DNA of 64,000 bases. Origin: Paracoccus lichenicola. Its GTDB lineage: Bacteria > Pseudomonadota > Alphaproteobacteria > Rhodobacterales > Rhodobacteraceae. Each line of letters begins with the position of its first letter. Within the stretch, counting starts at the first letter, position 1. Positions 50,539 through 58,866 of this stretch are shown here, one piece after another. The stretch lies in assembly GCF_009708075.1 (NCBI RefSeq), contig NZ_WMBT01000010.1, positions 83,836-147,835 of the forward strand, written 5' to 3'. The translations under genes and the position numbers were made by a program. The notes under the pieces are model-generated. The model was not told the origin of the DNA. It saw nothing but the letters and a program-made list of their open reading frames with translations, and did not search any database.

Positions 50539-51286
50539 CGACGCGGCGCCCCTGCCCGCCCGGCTGCGCGGATCGGTCATGTTGCTGGGCAATTTCGACG
50601 GGTTGCACCGCGGGCACCGGGCGCTTCTGGCGCGGGCGTCCCTTGTCGCGGCGGCGCAAGGCCGGCCCTTGTCCATCATGGCCTGCGAACCGCACCCGAG
50701 GCGCTTCTTCGCCCCCGGTCTGGCGCCGTTTCGCCTGTCCTGCGGCGGCGCGCGCTATGCCGCGCTGGCCGAGGCGGGCCTTTCCCTGATCTGGACCCCC
50801 CGCTTCGACCGGGAGTTCGCCGCCCTGCCGCCCCGCGACTTCATCGAGCGGTTCCTGGTGGCCGGGCTGGCCGTCGCGCATGTCGTCGTGGGCGAGGATT
50901 TCCGCTTCGGCGCGGGACGCGCGGGCGACACGGGCCTGCTGCGCCTGCAGGGCCGCCGTTGGGGTTTCGGCGTGGACGTGATCAAGGATGTCGTCCGGGA
51001 TGGCGACAGGATCTCGTCCTCGCTGATCAGGCGTTCGGTCGAAGCGGGCGAAACGGCGCGCGCGGTCGATCTGATCGGCGGGTCCTGGCGCATCCCGATC
51101 TTCTGCGCGGGCCTGGAGTGCTATCATGTCCATGACGAACAGATCCTGCCGCCGCCGGGGACCTACGAGATTTCGGCCTCGTGCCGCAGGGGCGGGAACC
51201 TTGGCCGCCATCGGATCGGGATCCGCGCGGACCGGCATCTGACGGGCGCATTGCCGGCAAGCGCCAGCAGCGTGGTTTTCGGCTAG
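50435..51286 (+). CDS. FAD-synthetase (RibF N-domain)-like protein lacking the riboflavin-kinase domain
   Basis: 283 residues. Nucleotidylyltransferase motifs are all present: GNFDGLHRGH (52-61), ACEPHPRRFF (83-92), VVGEDFRFGAG (151-161) and DRISSSLIRRSVEAG (191-205). Normal bacterial RibF has a second domain of about 120 residues with a PTAN motif; here only ~70 residues follow (PPPGTYEIS is a faint echo) and PTAN is absent. It would adenylate FMN to FAD but not phosphorylate riboflavin. Overlap of 104 bases with the amidohydrolase gene if ATG 50435 is used; GTG 50501 is an alternative. Likely supplies FAD to the local flavin monooxygenase. Confidence 0.8.
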   Translation: MLVSVPSPKPTPGSLRFDPAPGVAASSARLPHLHDDAAPLPARLRGSVMLLGNFDGLHRGHRALLARASLVAAAQGRPLSIMACEPHPRRFFAPGLAPFRLSCGGARYAALAEAGLSLIWTPRFDREFAALPPRDFIERFLVAGLAVAHVVVGEDFRFGAGRAGDTGLLRLQGRRWGFGVDVIKDVVRDGDRISSSLIRRSVEAGETARAVDLIGGSWRIPIFCAGLECYHVHDEQILPPPGTYEISASCRRGGNLGRHRIGIRADRHLTGALPASASSVVFG

Positions 51287-51732
51287 TCCGCCGCGCAGAC
51301 CCTGCCGCAGGTCAGCGATCCTTTCCGGCCGACAAGCTTGCGGAAATCAATGCCGGTCCCCGCGCCAGCCGGGCCGCAGGACAGCCCCTCGACCGCCATG
51401 TCCACGCCTTCGGAATTCAGCCACGACACCGTGCCCGTCGCCGCGTCATGACGGAAGGGCAGCGAAACGGTCCTGCCTGGCGGGACCGGGTCCATGTCGA
51501 TCACATACCAATGCGCCAGCGTCAGCCGGCAAAGAACGGGCGCATGGCCGCGGTTCGACAGGACGACCGGGCGGGACCGGGCCGGCGGGCCGGCAAGGTA
51601 GTTATGCGACCGGAGCCATTCGGGCAGGTCGGCCTTGCCCGTGTCGTAAAGCCCCTCCCCCGCCGCGGCGGGCAGGGAAAGAAGCAAAAGGGCCGCCGCC
51701 ATCCCGGGCATGAAGCGCGGCGATGACGCCAT
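51283..51732 (-). CDS. Small secreted protein of unknown function
   Basis: 149 residues. A signal peptide is clear (FMPGMAAALLLLSLPAAA, cleavage near AAAGEG). The mature part has a beta-rich look (VVLSNRGHAPVLCRLTLAHW, then YVIDMDPVPPGRTVSLPF) and four cysteines: one in the middle, one in GLSCGP and two in LTCGRVC at the end, possibly paired in the periplasm. I do not recognise the family. It starts nine bases after the HpaB-family stop on the same strand, so it belongs to the transporter-monooxygenase operon, and ends overlapping the FAD-synthetase-like gene by four bases tail to tail. Confidence 0.7.
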   Translation of the reverse strand: MASSPRFMPGMAAALLLLSLPAAAGEGLYDTGKADLPEWLRSHNYLAGPPARSRPVVLSNRGHAPVLCRLTLAHWYVIDMDPVPPGRTVSLPFRHDAATGTVSWLNSEGVDMAVEGLSCGPAGAGTGIDFRKLVGRKGSLTCGRVCAAD

Positions 51733-51741
51733 GCCGGCCGC

Positions 51742-53217
51742 TCAGTCCAGGCCTGCCAGCTTGCGGGCCAGCGTCACGTGCGCGCTGCGGTCGTATTCGT
51801 TGAACAGCCGCGTGCGCAGGATCGGCGCGGGGGTGGCGTTGACGTTCTCGAACAGCGCCACGCGGCCGGCATGGGACGAGGTGGTCAGGTCCCAGATGAA
51901 GTTCATCACCCGTTCCTTCTCGATGCCCGAGACGCCGTGACCGGGCAGAAGCTCGACGAGGTGATGGCCGATGTCGGGGTTCTCGAAGGCCTTCCTGCCG
52001 AACCGCATCACCAGCCCCTGTCCGCACAGTTCCTGCAAGGTGTGGATCATGTTCGGGTAATGCTGGATCGAATACATCCGCCCTGCGGTCAGCAGCGGGA
52101 TGTCGGGGGCAAAGACGCCCTGCTCGGTCGGCTGCGCCTGCGCCTCGGCCGCCAGAACGAATGCGCGCAGGGTCTGCGCATACTGGATCAGGTTCGCGAC
52201 CAGCGCCTGCACCGGCTGGAACCTGGCCGTCCCCAGGATGTCGAGCACCAGCTGCGCGCAGCCGACGAAAAGCTGGGCCTTGACCGCCAGGCGCGACAGG
52301 ATGTGCCAATGCGCCCAGTTGCAGGTCCTGCCGTAATAGCTCACCAGCTCCTGGTCGCCCAGGTTGAAGATCCGGTCCTGCGGCACGAAGACATCGTCGA
52401 AGATGACCAGCTGGTCCGCTTCCTCGCCCTTGTGGTTCAGCGGGTGGTCATGGGGGTCGGCACCGGGGTTCGACAGGCATTCGCGCGACACCAGCTTCAG
52501 CCCCTCGGTCGCGATCGGGATCGAACCCCAGATGCAGGCCTCGGGCGGGGTGCCCTCGTAGGCGAGGTTGGTGAAGAAGATCTCGTTGGTCTGCGCGGCG
52601 ATGGAACCCACCGATTTCGCCCCCGAGATCCGCACGCCGCCCTTTTCGACCGCCGTCACCCGCAGCAGCGAGGCGGCCTGCGCCAGGGGTTGCGAGCGGT
52701 CGTTCTGCGGGCCGGTCAGGCTTTCGGCGCAGGTGATCCCGTTCAGCTGGCCGTATTCCATGTAACGCTCGATGTTTTCGGCGAAATCGGGCGACAGGCC
52801 TGCGAAGGTGGACTTCTTCTTGCGAAAGGTCGGCAGATAGGCCCAAAGCCCCATCGCGATGGACGGTCCCAGGTCAGGCGGGCGGCCATAGGTGCCGGCG
52901 GTCTTGCGGGCGGTGTATTCGATCATCCGGCGCCGCTCGGCCAGGTCCTCGCGCGACATCGGCGCCTGCCAGGACCGCGACACGACGGCGCCGAGGCGCG
53001 GCTCGAAATAGGTCGTGTCGCCGGCATGTTCGGGGCTGAACTGATCGTCGAACATCTCGGCCAGAACGTCGATTCCGGCGGCCAGATGCGGGGCGTCGAA
53101 GACGCTGCCCAGCTCCTGGCCCTCGACCCACACGCGGCGGCCATCGTTCAGCGAGGCCTTGTACTCGGCCCCGGTCCTCAGCCTGCGCACAGGTTTGGTG
53201 TCGGTCATCTGGTTCAT
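51742..53217 (-). CDS. HpaB-family FADH2-dependent monooxygenase
   Basis: 491 residues. The 4-hydroxyphenylacetate 3-hydroxylase fold is shown by RRLRTGAEYKASLNDGRRVW at the N-terminus, GITCAESLTGPQNDRSQP in the flavin domain, VIFDDVFVPQDRIFNLGD and the C-terminal helical domain with RMYSIQHYPNMIHTLQELCG. Members hydroxylate phenols or N-heterocycles with free FADH2 from a partner reductase. Here the reductase at 48010 and a NicX-like dioxygenase suggest that a hydroxypyridine-type ring is the substrate. ATG 53217 follows AGGAGAAACCCG. It is downstream of the BMP transporter genes. Confidence 0.87.
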   Translation of the reverse strand: MNQMTDTKPVRRLRTGAEYKASLNDGRRVWVEGQELGSVFDAPHLAAGIDVLAEMFDDQFSPEHAGDTTYFEPRLGAVVSRSWQAPMSREDLAERRRMIEYTARKTAGTYGRPPDLGPSIAMGLWAYLPTFRKKKSTFAGLSPDFAENIERYMEYGQLNGITCAESLTGPQNDRSQPLAQAASLLRVTAVEKGGVRISGAKSVGSIAAQTNEIFFTNLAYEGTPPEACIWGSIPIATEGLKLVSRECLSNPGADPHDHPLNHKGEEADQLVIFDDVFVPQDRIFNLGDQELVSYYGRTCNWAHWHILSRLAVKAQLFVGCAQLVLDILGTARFQPVQALVANLIQYAQTLRAFVLAAEAQAQPTEQGVFAPDIPLLTAGRMYSIQHYPNMIHTLQELCGQGLVMRFGRKAFENPDIGHHLVELLPGHGVSGIEKERVMNFIWDLTTSSHAGRVALFENVNATPAPILRTRLFNEYDRSAHVTLARKLAGLD

Positions 53218-53252
53218 CGGGTTTCTCCTGCTGGTGTCTGGGATGAAGCGGG

Positions 53253-54188
53253 TCAGCGTTGACCGCGGCGATAGGGTTGGCCAAGCGCCGAGGGCATCCG
53301 CGCATGGCGGCCGAACAGGACAAGGACGGCCATCACCGCCACGAAGGGCAGCATCTGGATCACGTCCGTTGGAATGGCGATGCCGCCGACCTGCAACGCC
53401 GTCGTCACGGCCAGGCACATCCCGAACAGCAACCCGCCGCCCAGCACGGACAGCGGACGCGAACGGGCAAGCATGGCCAGCACAATGGCGATATAGCCCG
53501 CGCCCCCGGTCATGTGCGGCACGAAGATGCCCGAGGCGATGACGGCCATGTAGCCGCCGCCAAGGCCCGCCATGGCGCCGCCGACGATCACGGCGGCGCT
53601 GCGGGTGGCCACGACCCCGATGCCGGTCGCGTCCAGCGCGTCGGGGCGCTCGCCGGCGGCGGCAAGGTTCAGGCCCAGAAAGCTGTTGCGATAGATCAGC
53701 GCGAACAGGGCGGGCGCCAGAAGGCCCAGCCAGGTGACCGGATGGTGGTGGAAAAGCGCCTGCCCCAGCACCGGGATCCCCGACAGGCCCGGGATCGCGA
53801 TCCGGGGCGCGGCGTCGAGCCGGGGATAGGTCCGGGCGAAATGCGCATGGTGCAGAAGCGCCGTCACCCCGGCCGCCCCCAGGGTCAGGGCGATGCCGAC
53901 GATGATCTGGTTCATCCCCATCCGTACGCAGAAAAGCGCCATCAGCGCGCCAAGGCCGGCGCCGCAGGCCAGGGCCGCAAGCAGCCCGCCCCAGATCCCG
54001 CCGCCCGCAAGCGTGGTGGCGAACCCGGCATAGGCCCCCGACAGCATCATGCCCTCGACCCCGATGTTCAGGACGCCCGCGCGTTCCGAGAACTGCTCTC
54101 CCAGGGCCGCGAGGATCAGGGGAATGGCCGACACGACCGTGCCGGTCAGAAGCGCCGCAAGAAAGGTCTGGCTCAAAAGCGATTGCAT
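53253..54188 (-). CDS. BMP-type ABC transporter permease (YufQ/PnrE-like)
   Basis: 311 residues, about eight membrane segments. LAALGEQFSERAGVLNIGVE, then GMMLSGAYAGF, is the defining motif of the second permease in nucleoside/purine-type BMP transporters. GMNQIIVGIALTLGAAGVTA and GLGGGYMAVI follow the pattern. It pairs with the permease encoded one base upstream. Last transport gene before the HpaB-family monooxygenase. Confidence 0.9.
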   Translation of the reverse strand: MQSLLSQTFLAALLTGTVVSAIPLILAALGEQFSERAGVLNIGVEGMMLSGAYAGFATTLAGGGIWGGLLAALACGAGLGALMALFCVRMGMNQIIVGIALTLGAAGVTALLHHAHFARTYPRLDAAPRIAIPGLSGIPVLGQALFHHHPVTWLGLLAPALFALIYRNSFLGLNLAAAGERPDALDATGIGVVATRSAAVIVGGAMAGLGGGYMAVIASGIFVPHMTGGAGYIAIVLAMLARSRPLSVLGGGLLFGMCLAVTTALQVGGIAIPTDVIQMLPFVAVMAVLVLFGRHARMPSALGQPYRRGQR

Positions 54189-54189
54189 G

Positions 54190-55263
54190 TCATGTCTCCG
54201 CGCGGCGCTGCGCCAGGTATTCGGCCAGCGCCAGAAAGATCAGCACGAAGCCGACCAGGACCAGCGTGAAGTCCTGCGGCACGTCCAGGCGGGTCGCGGC
54301 GCTGGCGCCGCCGATCTCGAGCACCGAGAAGGCGAAGGCCAGAAGGATCAGCGCAAGGCCGTTGAAGCGCGACAGGAAGACCAGCGGCACGACGGCAAAG
54401 CCGTAGGCGGGGTTCCAGCTGGCCTGCATCTTGCCAAGCGCCCCGATCAGTTCCACCGAACCCGCAAGCCCGCCCAGAAAGCCCGACAGGCAAAGCACGG
54501 ACATCGCAAGGACGGGACCGCCAAAGCCCGCATGTCTGGCCGCCGCCGGGTTCAGGCCCAGGACGCGGAACCGCAGGCCCGCCGCGGTGCGGGTCATCAT
54601 GGCATGGACGCCCAGCACCACCAGCAGCGCAAGAACCAGGCCGACGTTCACGTCGGTCCCGGGGATCATCGGCAGGCGGTCCCCGACGGCCAGGGTCAGC
54701 GTCTGCGGTTCCAGCGATGCGGGGTCGCGCAGCCAGAGCTTGACCAGGGCCGCGACAAGCGAGGTCGCGATCAGGCTCATCATCAACCCCGAGATCACCT
54801 CGTTGGTGCCGTGGCGGGCACGCAGCCAGGCGGGCGGCAAGGCCCACAGGGTGCCGGCCACGCCCCCGGCCAGCGCGCTCAGCCCCAGGGCAGGGGCAAG
54901 CGGCATCGCCTGCACCAGATGCGGCGCAAGCGCCCCGGCGGTCAACATGCCCAGCATGTACTGCCCGTCGATGCCGAGGTTCCACAGGCCAGAACGGAAG
55001 CTGACGATCAGCGCCGCGCCCAGGATCAGCAGCGGGATCATGTGGACCAGCGTGGCCTGCAATCCCCGCAGCCGCAAAAGGCCCCGTTCCAGCACATAGG
55101 CGTAATAGGCCAGCGGATCGGTGCCGATCGCGGCCAGGACCAGTCCCCCCGCGACCAGCGCAAGCACGATGGGAACCAGCGTCGTCCCGACAAAGGGCGG
55201 CACCGGAACGCGGGACCGCGGCGGCAGGCGGGACACGGGCGTGATGCCGGCGGCTTCGCTCAT
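54190..55263 (-). CDS. BMP-type ABC transporter permease (YufP/PnrD-like)
   Basis: 357 residues. After a short cytoplasmic N-terminus come multiple helices with LLILGAALIVSFRSGLWNLG, then IDGQYMLGML, and HGTNEVISGLMMSLIATSL, the signature loops of first permeases in this family. The ATG (55263) overlaps the stop of the ATPase gene by four bases. The membrane channel is formed with the 53253-54188 product. Confidence 0.9.
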   Translation of the reverse strand: MSEAAGITPVSRLPPRSRVPVPPFVGTTLVPIVLALVAGGLVLAAIGTDPLAYYAYVLERGLLRLRGLQATLVHMIPLLILGAALIVSFRSGLWNLGIDGQYMLGMLTAGALAPHLVQAMPLAPALGLSALAGGVAGTLWALPPAWLRARHGTNEVISGLMMSLIATSLVAALVKLWLRDPASLEPQTLTLAVGDRLPMIPGTDVNVGLVLALLVVLGVHAMMTRTAAGLRFRVLGLNPAAARHAGFGGPVLAMSVLCLSGFLGGLAGSVELIGALGKMQASWNPAYGFAVVPLVFLSRFNGLALILLAFAFSVLEIGGASAATRLDVPQDFTLVLVGFVLIFLALAEYLAQRRAET

Positions 55264-56825
55264 GCGGCGGCCTCCCCGGCTGCGTCTTCGGCCGCGCTTT
55301 CGGGCAGGCCGGCCATCAGGCGCCCGACCCTGTCCCGCGCATCGGGTCCGTTCCCGACGATGCCCACCATGCGGCCGCGCAGCATCACGCCGACGCGATG
55401 AGAAAGGGCCAGGACCTCGGACAGGTCGGTCGAGACCAGGACCGTCGCAAGGCCTGCCTGCGCGGTTTCGCGGATGCGCGCGCGCGTGGCTTCGATGTTG
55501 CGCAAATCCAGCCCGTGGGTGGGCTTGTTGTAGATGATCAGCCGGGGGCTGCCCGCCAGTTCGCGCGCCAGCAGCGCCTTCTGGATGTTGCCCCCCGAAA
55601 GCTTGCCGATGGGCGTCTCGGTCGAGGGCGCGCGAACGTCGAATTCCCGCATCCGGGCGCTCGCATGGGCCTGGATGGCCCGGCGCTCGGCAAAGCCCTG
55701 CTTCCAGAAGGGCGCGCGGCCCAGATCCTTCAGCAGAAGGTTCAGCGAGACGGGCAGCGTCGCCACCGTGCCCTCGCCGCCGCGGTCGTCGGTCACGTAG
55801 CGCAGGCCCATGCCGTGGCGCTGGCGGATCGAGCGGCCCTGAAGATCCTGGCCGCCCAGCATCACCCGGCCCCGGGACGGGATCTGTCCGGCCAGGGCCT
55901 GGACCAGGGGTGTCTGGCCGTTGCCGTCCACGCCGGCGATGCCGAAGATTTCGCCCGCGCGCACATCGAAGCGGATGTCCCGGAAGGCCTGGCCCGACAG
56001 GTCCGACACCTCCAGCATGGTCGCGTCCCCTGCCCGGGGCAGGGCAAGGGACGGCGCGGCCAAGGCGTTGGTGTTGGCGACGGCGGTGCCGAACATCATG
56101 CCGACCACCCGCTCCATCAGGGCGGGACGCGGCAGGGCGCCGAATTCCGCGGTCCCGATCCCCCCGGCGCAGCGCCCGCCGCGCAGGACCGAGACGCGGT
56201 CCCCGAAGGCCAGCGCCTCGGTCAGATGATGCGTGATGAAGATGATCGAGACGCCCTGGGCGGCCATGCGGCGCATCATCGCCCCCAGCTCCTCGACCCC
56301 CTGGGGCGACAGCATCGACGTGGGTTCGTCCAGGACCAGCACGCGCCCGCCGCGCCACAGCGCCCGGATGATCTCGACCTGCTGCTGCTCGCCCAGGCTC
56401 AGGCCGTCCACGCGCGCCTCGGGCGGCACGTCGATGCCGAAGGCCCGGGCGTCGCGCCGGAAGCGTTCGGCGACGGCGGCCCGGCGGGGGCGCTGCCACC
56501 AGGGCGTGCCCAGAAGCAGGTTTTCCGCCACCGTCAGCGTGGGCACCAGCATCCGGTGCTGGTAGACCGTCCCGATGCCCAGCCTCAGCGCATGGCCCGG
56601 CGAACTCAGCGCGACCGCCTGGCCGTCGATCAGGATCGCGCCCTCGTCCGGGCGCTGGATGCCGGCCAGCATCGAGATGAGCGTGGACTTGCCGGCCCCG
56701 TTCTCGCCCAGCAGGGCATGGACCTCGCCCGCCTGGAACGCCAGCGAGATCCGGTCGTTCGCGACGACGCCGGGAAATCGCTTGGTCACCTGATCCAGCG
56801 CGACGATCGGAACGGCCGGTTTCAT
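55260..56825 (-). CDS. BMP-type ABC transporter ATPase, two nucleotide-binding domains (YufO/PnrC-like)
   Basis: 521 residues with two ABC cassettes. The first has Walker A GENGAGKST, signature LSLGEQQQVEIIRAL and Walker B VLVLDEPTSML. The second lacks a canonical Walker A (GVDGNGQTPLVQALAG, Gly-Gln for Gly-Lys) but has LSGGNIQKALLAREL, as is common for RbsA/YufO-type proteins. It powers uptake by the two permeases. ATG 56825 overlaps the binding-protein stop by four bases, so the operon is tightly coupled. Confidence 0.92.
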   Translation of the reverse strand: MKPAVPIVALDQVTKRFPGVVANDRISLAFQAGEVHALLGENGAGKSTLISMLAGIQRPDEGAILIDGQAVALSSPGHALRLGIGTVYQHRMLVPTLTVAENLLLGTPWWQRPRRAAVAERFRRDARAFGIDVPPEARVDGLSLGEQQQVEIIRALWRGGRVLVLDEPTSMLSPQGVEELGAMMRRMAAQGVSIIFITHHLTEALAFGDRVSVLRGGRCAGGIGTAEFGALPRPALMERVVGMMFGTAVANTNALAAPSLALPRAGDATMLEVSDLSGQAFRDIRFDVRAGEIFGIAGVDGNGQTPLVQALAGQIPSRGRVMLGGQDLQGRSIRQRHGMGLRYVTDDRGGEGTVATLPVSLNLLLKDLGRAPFWKQGFAERRAIQAHASARMREFDVRAPSTETPIGKLSGGNIQKALLARELAGSPRLIIYNKPTHGLDLRNIEATRARIRETAQAGLATVLVSTDLSEVLALSHRVGVMLRGRMVGIVGNGPDARDRVGRLMAGLPESAAEDAAGEAAA

Positions 56826-57853
56826 GGCGCGACCGTGGCGCTCATCATCGGGCGGACCCCGGCGGCGTCGGTCACCACGTCGACCTTGATGTCGCCCGCG
56901 ATGATCTTCTGCTTGACCGCCTCGATCTCGGTCCAGGTCCCGGCGGGGATGTGGTCGGTCTTCAGCAGCCGCTGGGACCCGTCTTCCAGGCTCAGGGCGT
57001 AACGCTGGCTGCCGAACCTGTCGGCCTTGGCGTCCTCGACCATGCGGGTGAAGACCGGCGCCATGTCCCAGATGACCGACGACAGCAGATGGCCCTTGTC
57101 GATGCTGCTCTTGTCGCCGATCACGTCGATGAACCAGACCTTCTCGCCGCCCGGCGGGGTCACGGTCTCGACCGCCTGCATCATGCCGAAGGAAGACCCG
57201 TTGCCCTGGCCGAAGATGATGTCGGCGCCCGAGGCGATGACGCTTTCCGTGACCCGCCGCGCCCCGGCCACGTCGGCATAGGCGGCCGGGCCGATGACGG
57301 CATAGCGCAACGCGATGTCGGGCGAGACCGACCGGACGCCCTGGGCGAAGCCTGCCGATTGCGCGTTCCAGTTCGGGCTTTCCGCCGAGACGACGATGCC
57401 GATGATCCCGGTCTTCGTGGTCCGGGCCGCCAGCACGCCGGCCAGGAACGAACCCTTTTCGCCCATCATGGTGTAATCGGCGATCAGCGGCGGCTCGGAC
57501 GGCGCGTTGGCCGCGACCAGCACGTTCATCTCGCGCGCGATCTCGGTCGCCTCGGTCGTGTAGCCCGAGGCATGGGCGATGATCAGGTTGGCGCCGTCGT
57601 CGGCCAGTTCCCGCAACGTGGGACGGATGTTGCCATAGCCGAGGCCCTGGGCCACGATCGCCTCGGTGCCGGTCGCCGCGGCCGCGGCCTCCAGCCCCTC
57701 GACCCCCTGCTGGTTCCAGCCGAAATCCGTGCCCTGCTCGGGCGTCACGATGGCGATGGTGTCGATCTGCGCGGCCTGCGGCGCCAGGGGCGCGGCCAGC
57801 GCCAGCGCGGCGCAGGCGGTCGTCATCCGAAGCAGGCGAGAAAATGGCGTCAT
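56822..57853 (-). CDS. BMP-family substrate-binding lipoprotein-like protein (no lipobox seen)
   Basis: 343 residues. Signal peptide (LLRMTTACAALALAAPLA, then PQAAQ) lacks the L-x-x-C lipobox usual in Gram-positive relatives, fitting a free periplasmic protein. The mature start IDTIAIVTPEQGTDFGWNQQ, then GVEGLEAAAAATGTEAIVAQG, and GEKGSFLAGVLAA are BMP (PnrA-like) motifs. Relatives bind purine nucleosides, purines or other N-heterocycles. GGGGA sits five bases before ATG 57853. First gene of the operon, divergent from a GntR regulator. Confidence 0.9.
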   Translation of the reverse strand: MTPFSRLLRMTTACAALALAAPLAPQAAQIDTIAIVTPEQGTDFGWNQQGVEGLEAAAAATGTEAIVAQGLGYGNIRPTLRELADDGANLIIAHASGYTTEATEIAREMNVLVAANAPSEPPLIADYTMMGEKGSFLAGVLAARTTKTGIIGIVVSAESPNWNAQSAGFAQGVRSVSPDIALRYAVIGPAAYADVAGARRVTESVIASGADIIFGQGNGSSFGMMQAVETVTPPGGEKVWFIDVIGDKSSIDKGHLLSSVIWDMAPVFTRMVEDAKADRFGSQRYALSLEDGSQRLLKTDHIPAGTWTEIEAVKQKIIAGDIKVDVVTDAAGVRPMMSATVAP

Positions 57854-58178
57854 GTGATTCCCCATTGAGCGTTCAGGTTTTCGGCGGGATGGACCGGCTT
57901 TCCGGCAACCGTTGCAGCTTCTGCGGCTGTCTCAACCAAGCGAAACGGTCGCGCGACTGCTTGTCAACCGGATGTCGCCAACAGGTCGTGGTTGGATGGC
58001 GCGCCGGGGGTATTCCCGGCAGGTCTGGATAATTCTTACGCAGCGAACGCGGTTTTCAGGACATCACGGATCAAGCTTTGGGCCTTTCCTGCACGACGGG
58101 GCAGAATCAACCAGACTGGATGGTTGAATCCCGGCGCGCGGGTTGATAGCACGGATCCACAAGGGGAGAGCGGCCAGG
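57854..58178. promoter_or_regulatory. Divergent promoter region of the BMP operon and gntR, with TGGTTGA boxes
   Basis: 325 bases with no gene. It contains TCAACCA (57932-57938), TCAACC (57964-57969) facing TGGTTGG (57989-57995), and a perfect inverted repeat TCAACCA-GACTGGA-TGGTTGA (58107-58127, 7-7-7). The nine-mer ATGGTTGAA at 58120-58128 also occurs before the NicX-like gene (48746-48754). The regulator probably binds here to control itself and the transporter. Confidence 0.6.
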
Positions 58179-58862
58179 ATGCAGTTCGTCGAAAACGGCC
58201 CGCGCGAGGGCGGCCGGAAAAGCGGCCCGGCGGCCGAGCCTACGCCGGCGCAGGCAGAGATCATGAAGCGGGTCCGGGTCGAGATGGAAGGCGACGGTCC
58301 CCTGCCGGCAGAACGGAAGCTGGCCGAGAAGCTGGGCGTCAAGCGCCACCAGCTGCGCATCGCCCTGTCCTATCTGCGCGAGGCGGGCGATGTCCCCCGG
58401 GCCAAACCGCGCAATCGCCGCAGGGACGCGCAGCCCGGCCCTTCGGACATCACCAACCACACCAACCCGGTCGAGGTCATCGAATTGCGCATGATGATCG
58501 AGCCGACGCTGGCCCGGCTGGCTGCCCTGCGCGCCACGCCCAGCATGATCGCCGACATGAAGCGGGTCGCCGACGCCATCTCGAAGGGCGGGCGGGACAG
58601 GTCGGGCGACCTGCACCGCATGATCGCATCGGCGTCCGGCAATGCGCTCGCCTCGGAAATCTACGGGCTGCTGCGGCGGGTCGAGGCGGCGGTGCGGCTG
58701 GATGTCGGGCACGGGGGATCGCTGCGCCCGCTGTCAGACACCGACGAACACCTTGCCATCATCGAGGCCATTTCCGAACGGCGTCCCGACCTGGCAGAGC
58801 AGGCCATGCGGCGGCACCTGTCGTCGATCCACCAGATGATGATCGCCGCCGGCCTGTCCTGA
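58179..58862 (+). CDS. GntR-family regulator (FCD subfamily) of the N-heterocycle island
   Basis: 227 residues from ATG 58179. The winged-helix part is LPAERKLAEKLGVKRHQLRI, then ALSYLREAGDV, with an extended N-terminal arm. The effector domain begins VEVIELRMMIEPTLARLAAL and keeps DLHRMIA and DEHLAIIEAI, the acid and histidines of FCD metal sites. It is divergent from the BMP operon, and its stop lies four bases from the stop of the convergent membrane-protein gene. Its own promoter carries the inverted TGGTTGA repeat. Confidence 0.87.
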   Translation: MQFVENGPREGGRKSGPAAEPTPAQAEIMKRVRVEMEGDGPLPAERKLAEKLGVKRHQLRIALSYLREAGDVPRAKPRNRRRDAQPGPSDITNHTNPVEVIELRMMIEPTLARLAALRATPSMIADMKRVADAISKGGRDRSGDLHRMIASASGNALASEIYGLLRRVEAAVRLDVGHGGSLRPLSDTDEHLAIIEAISERRPDLAEQAMRRHLSSIHQMMIAAGLS

Positions 58863-58866
58863 CGGC

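Noticed and set aside
55260..56825. Non-canonical Walker A in the second ATPase domain taken as damage
   Set aside because: Degenerate second sites are usual in RbsA/YufO-type two-domain ATPases.
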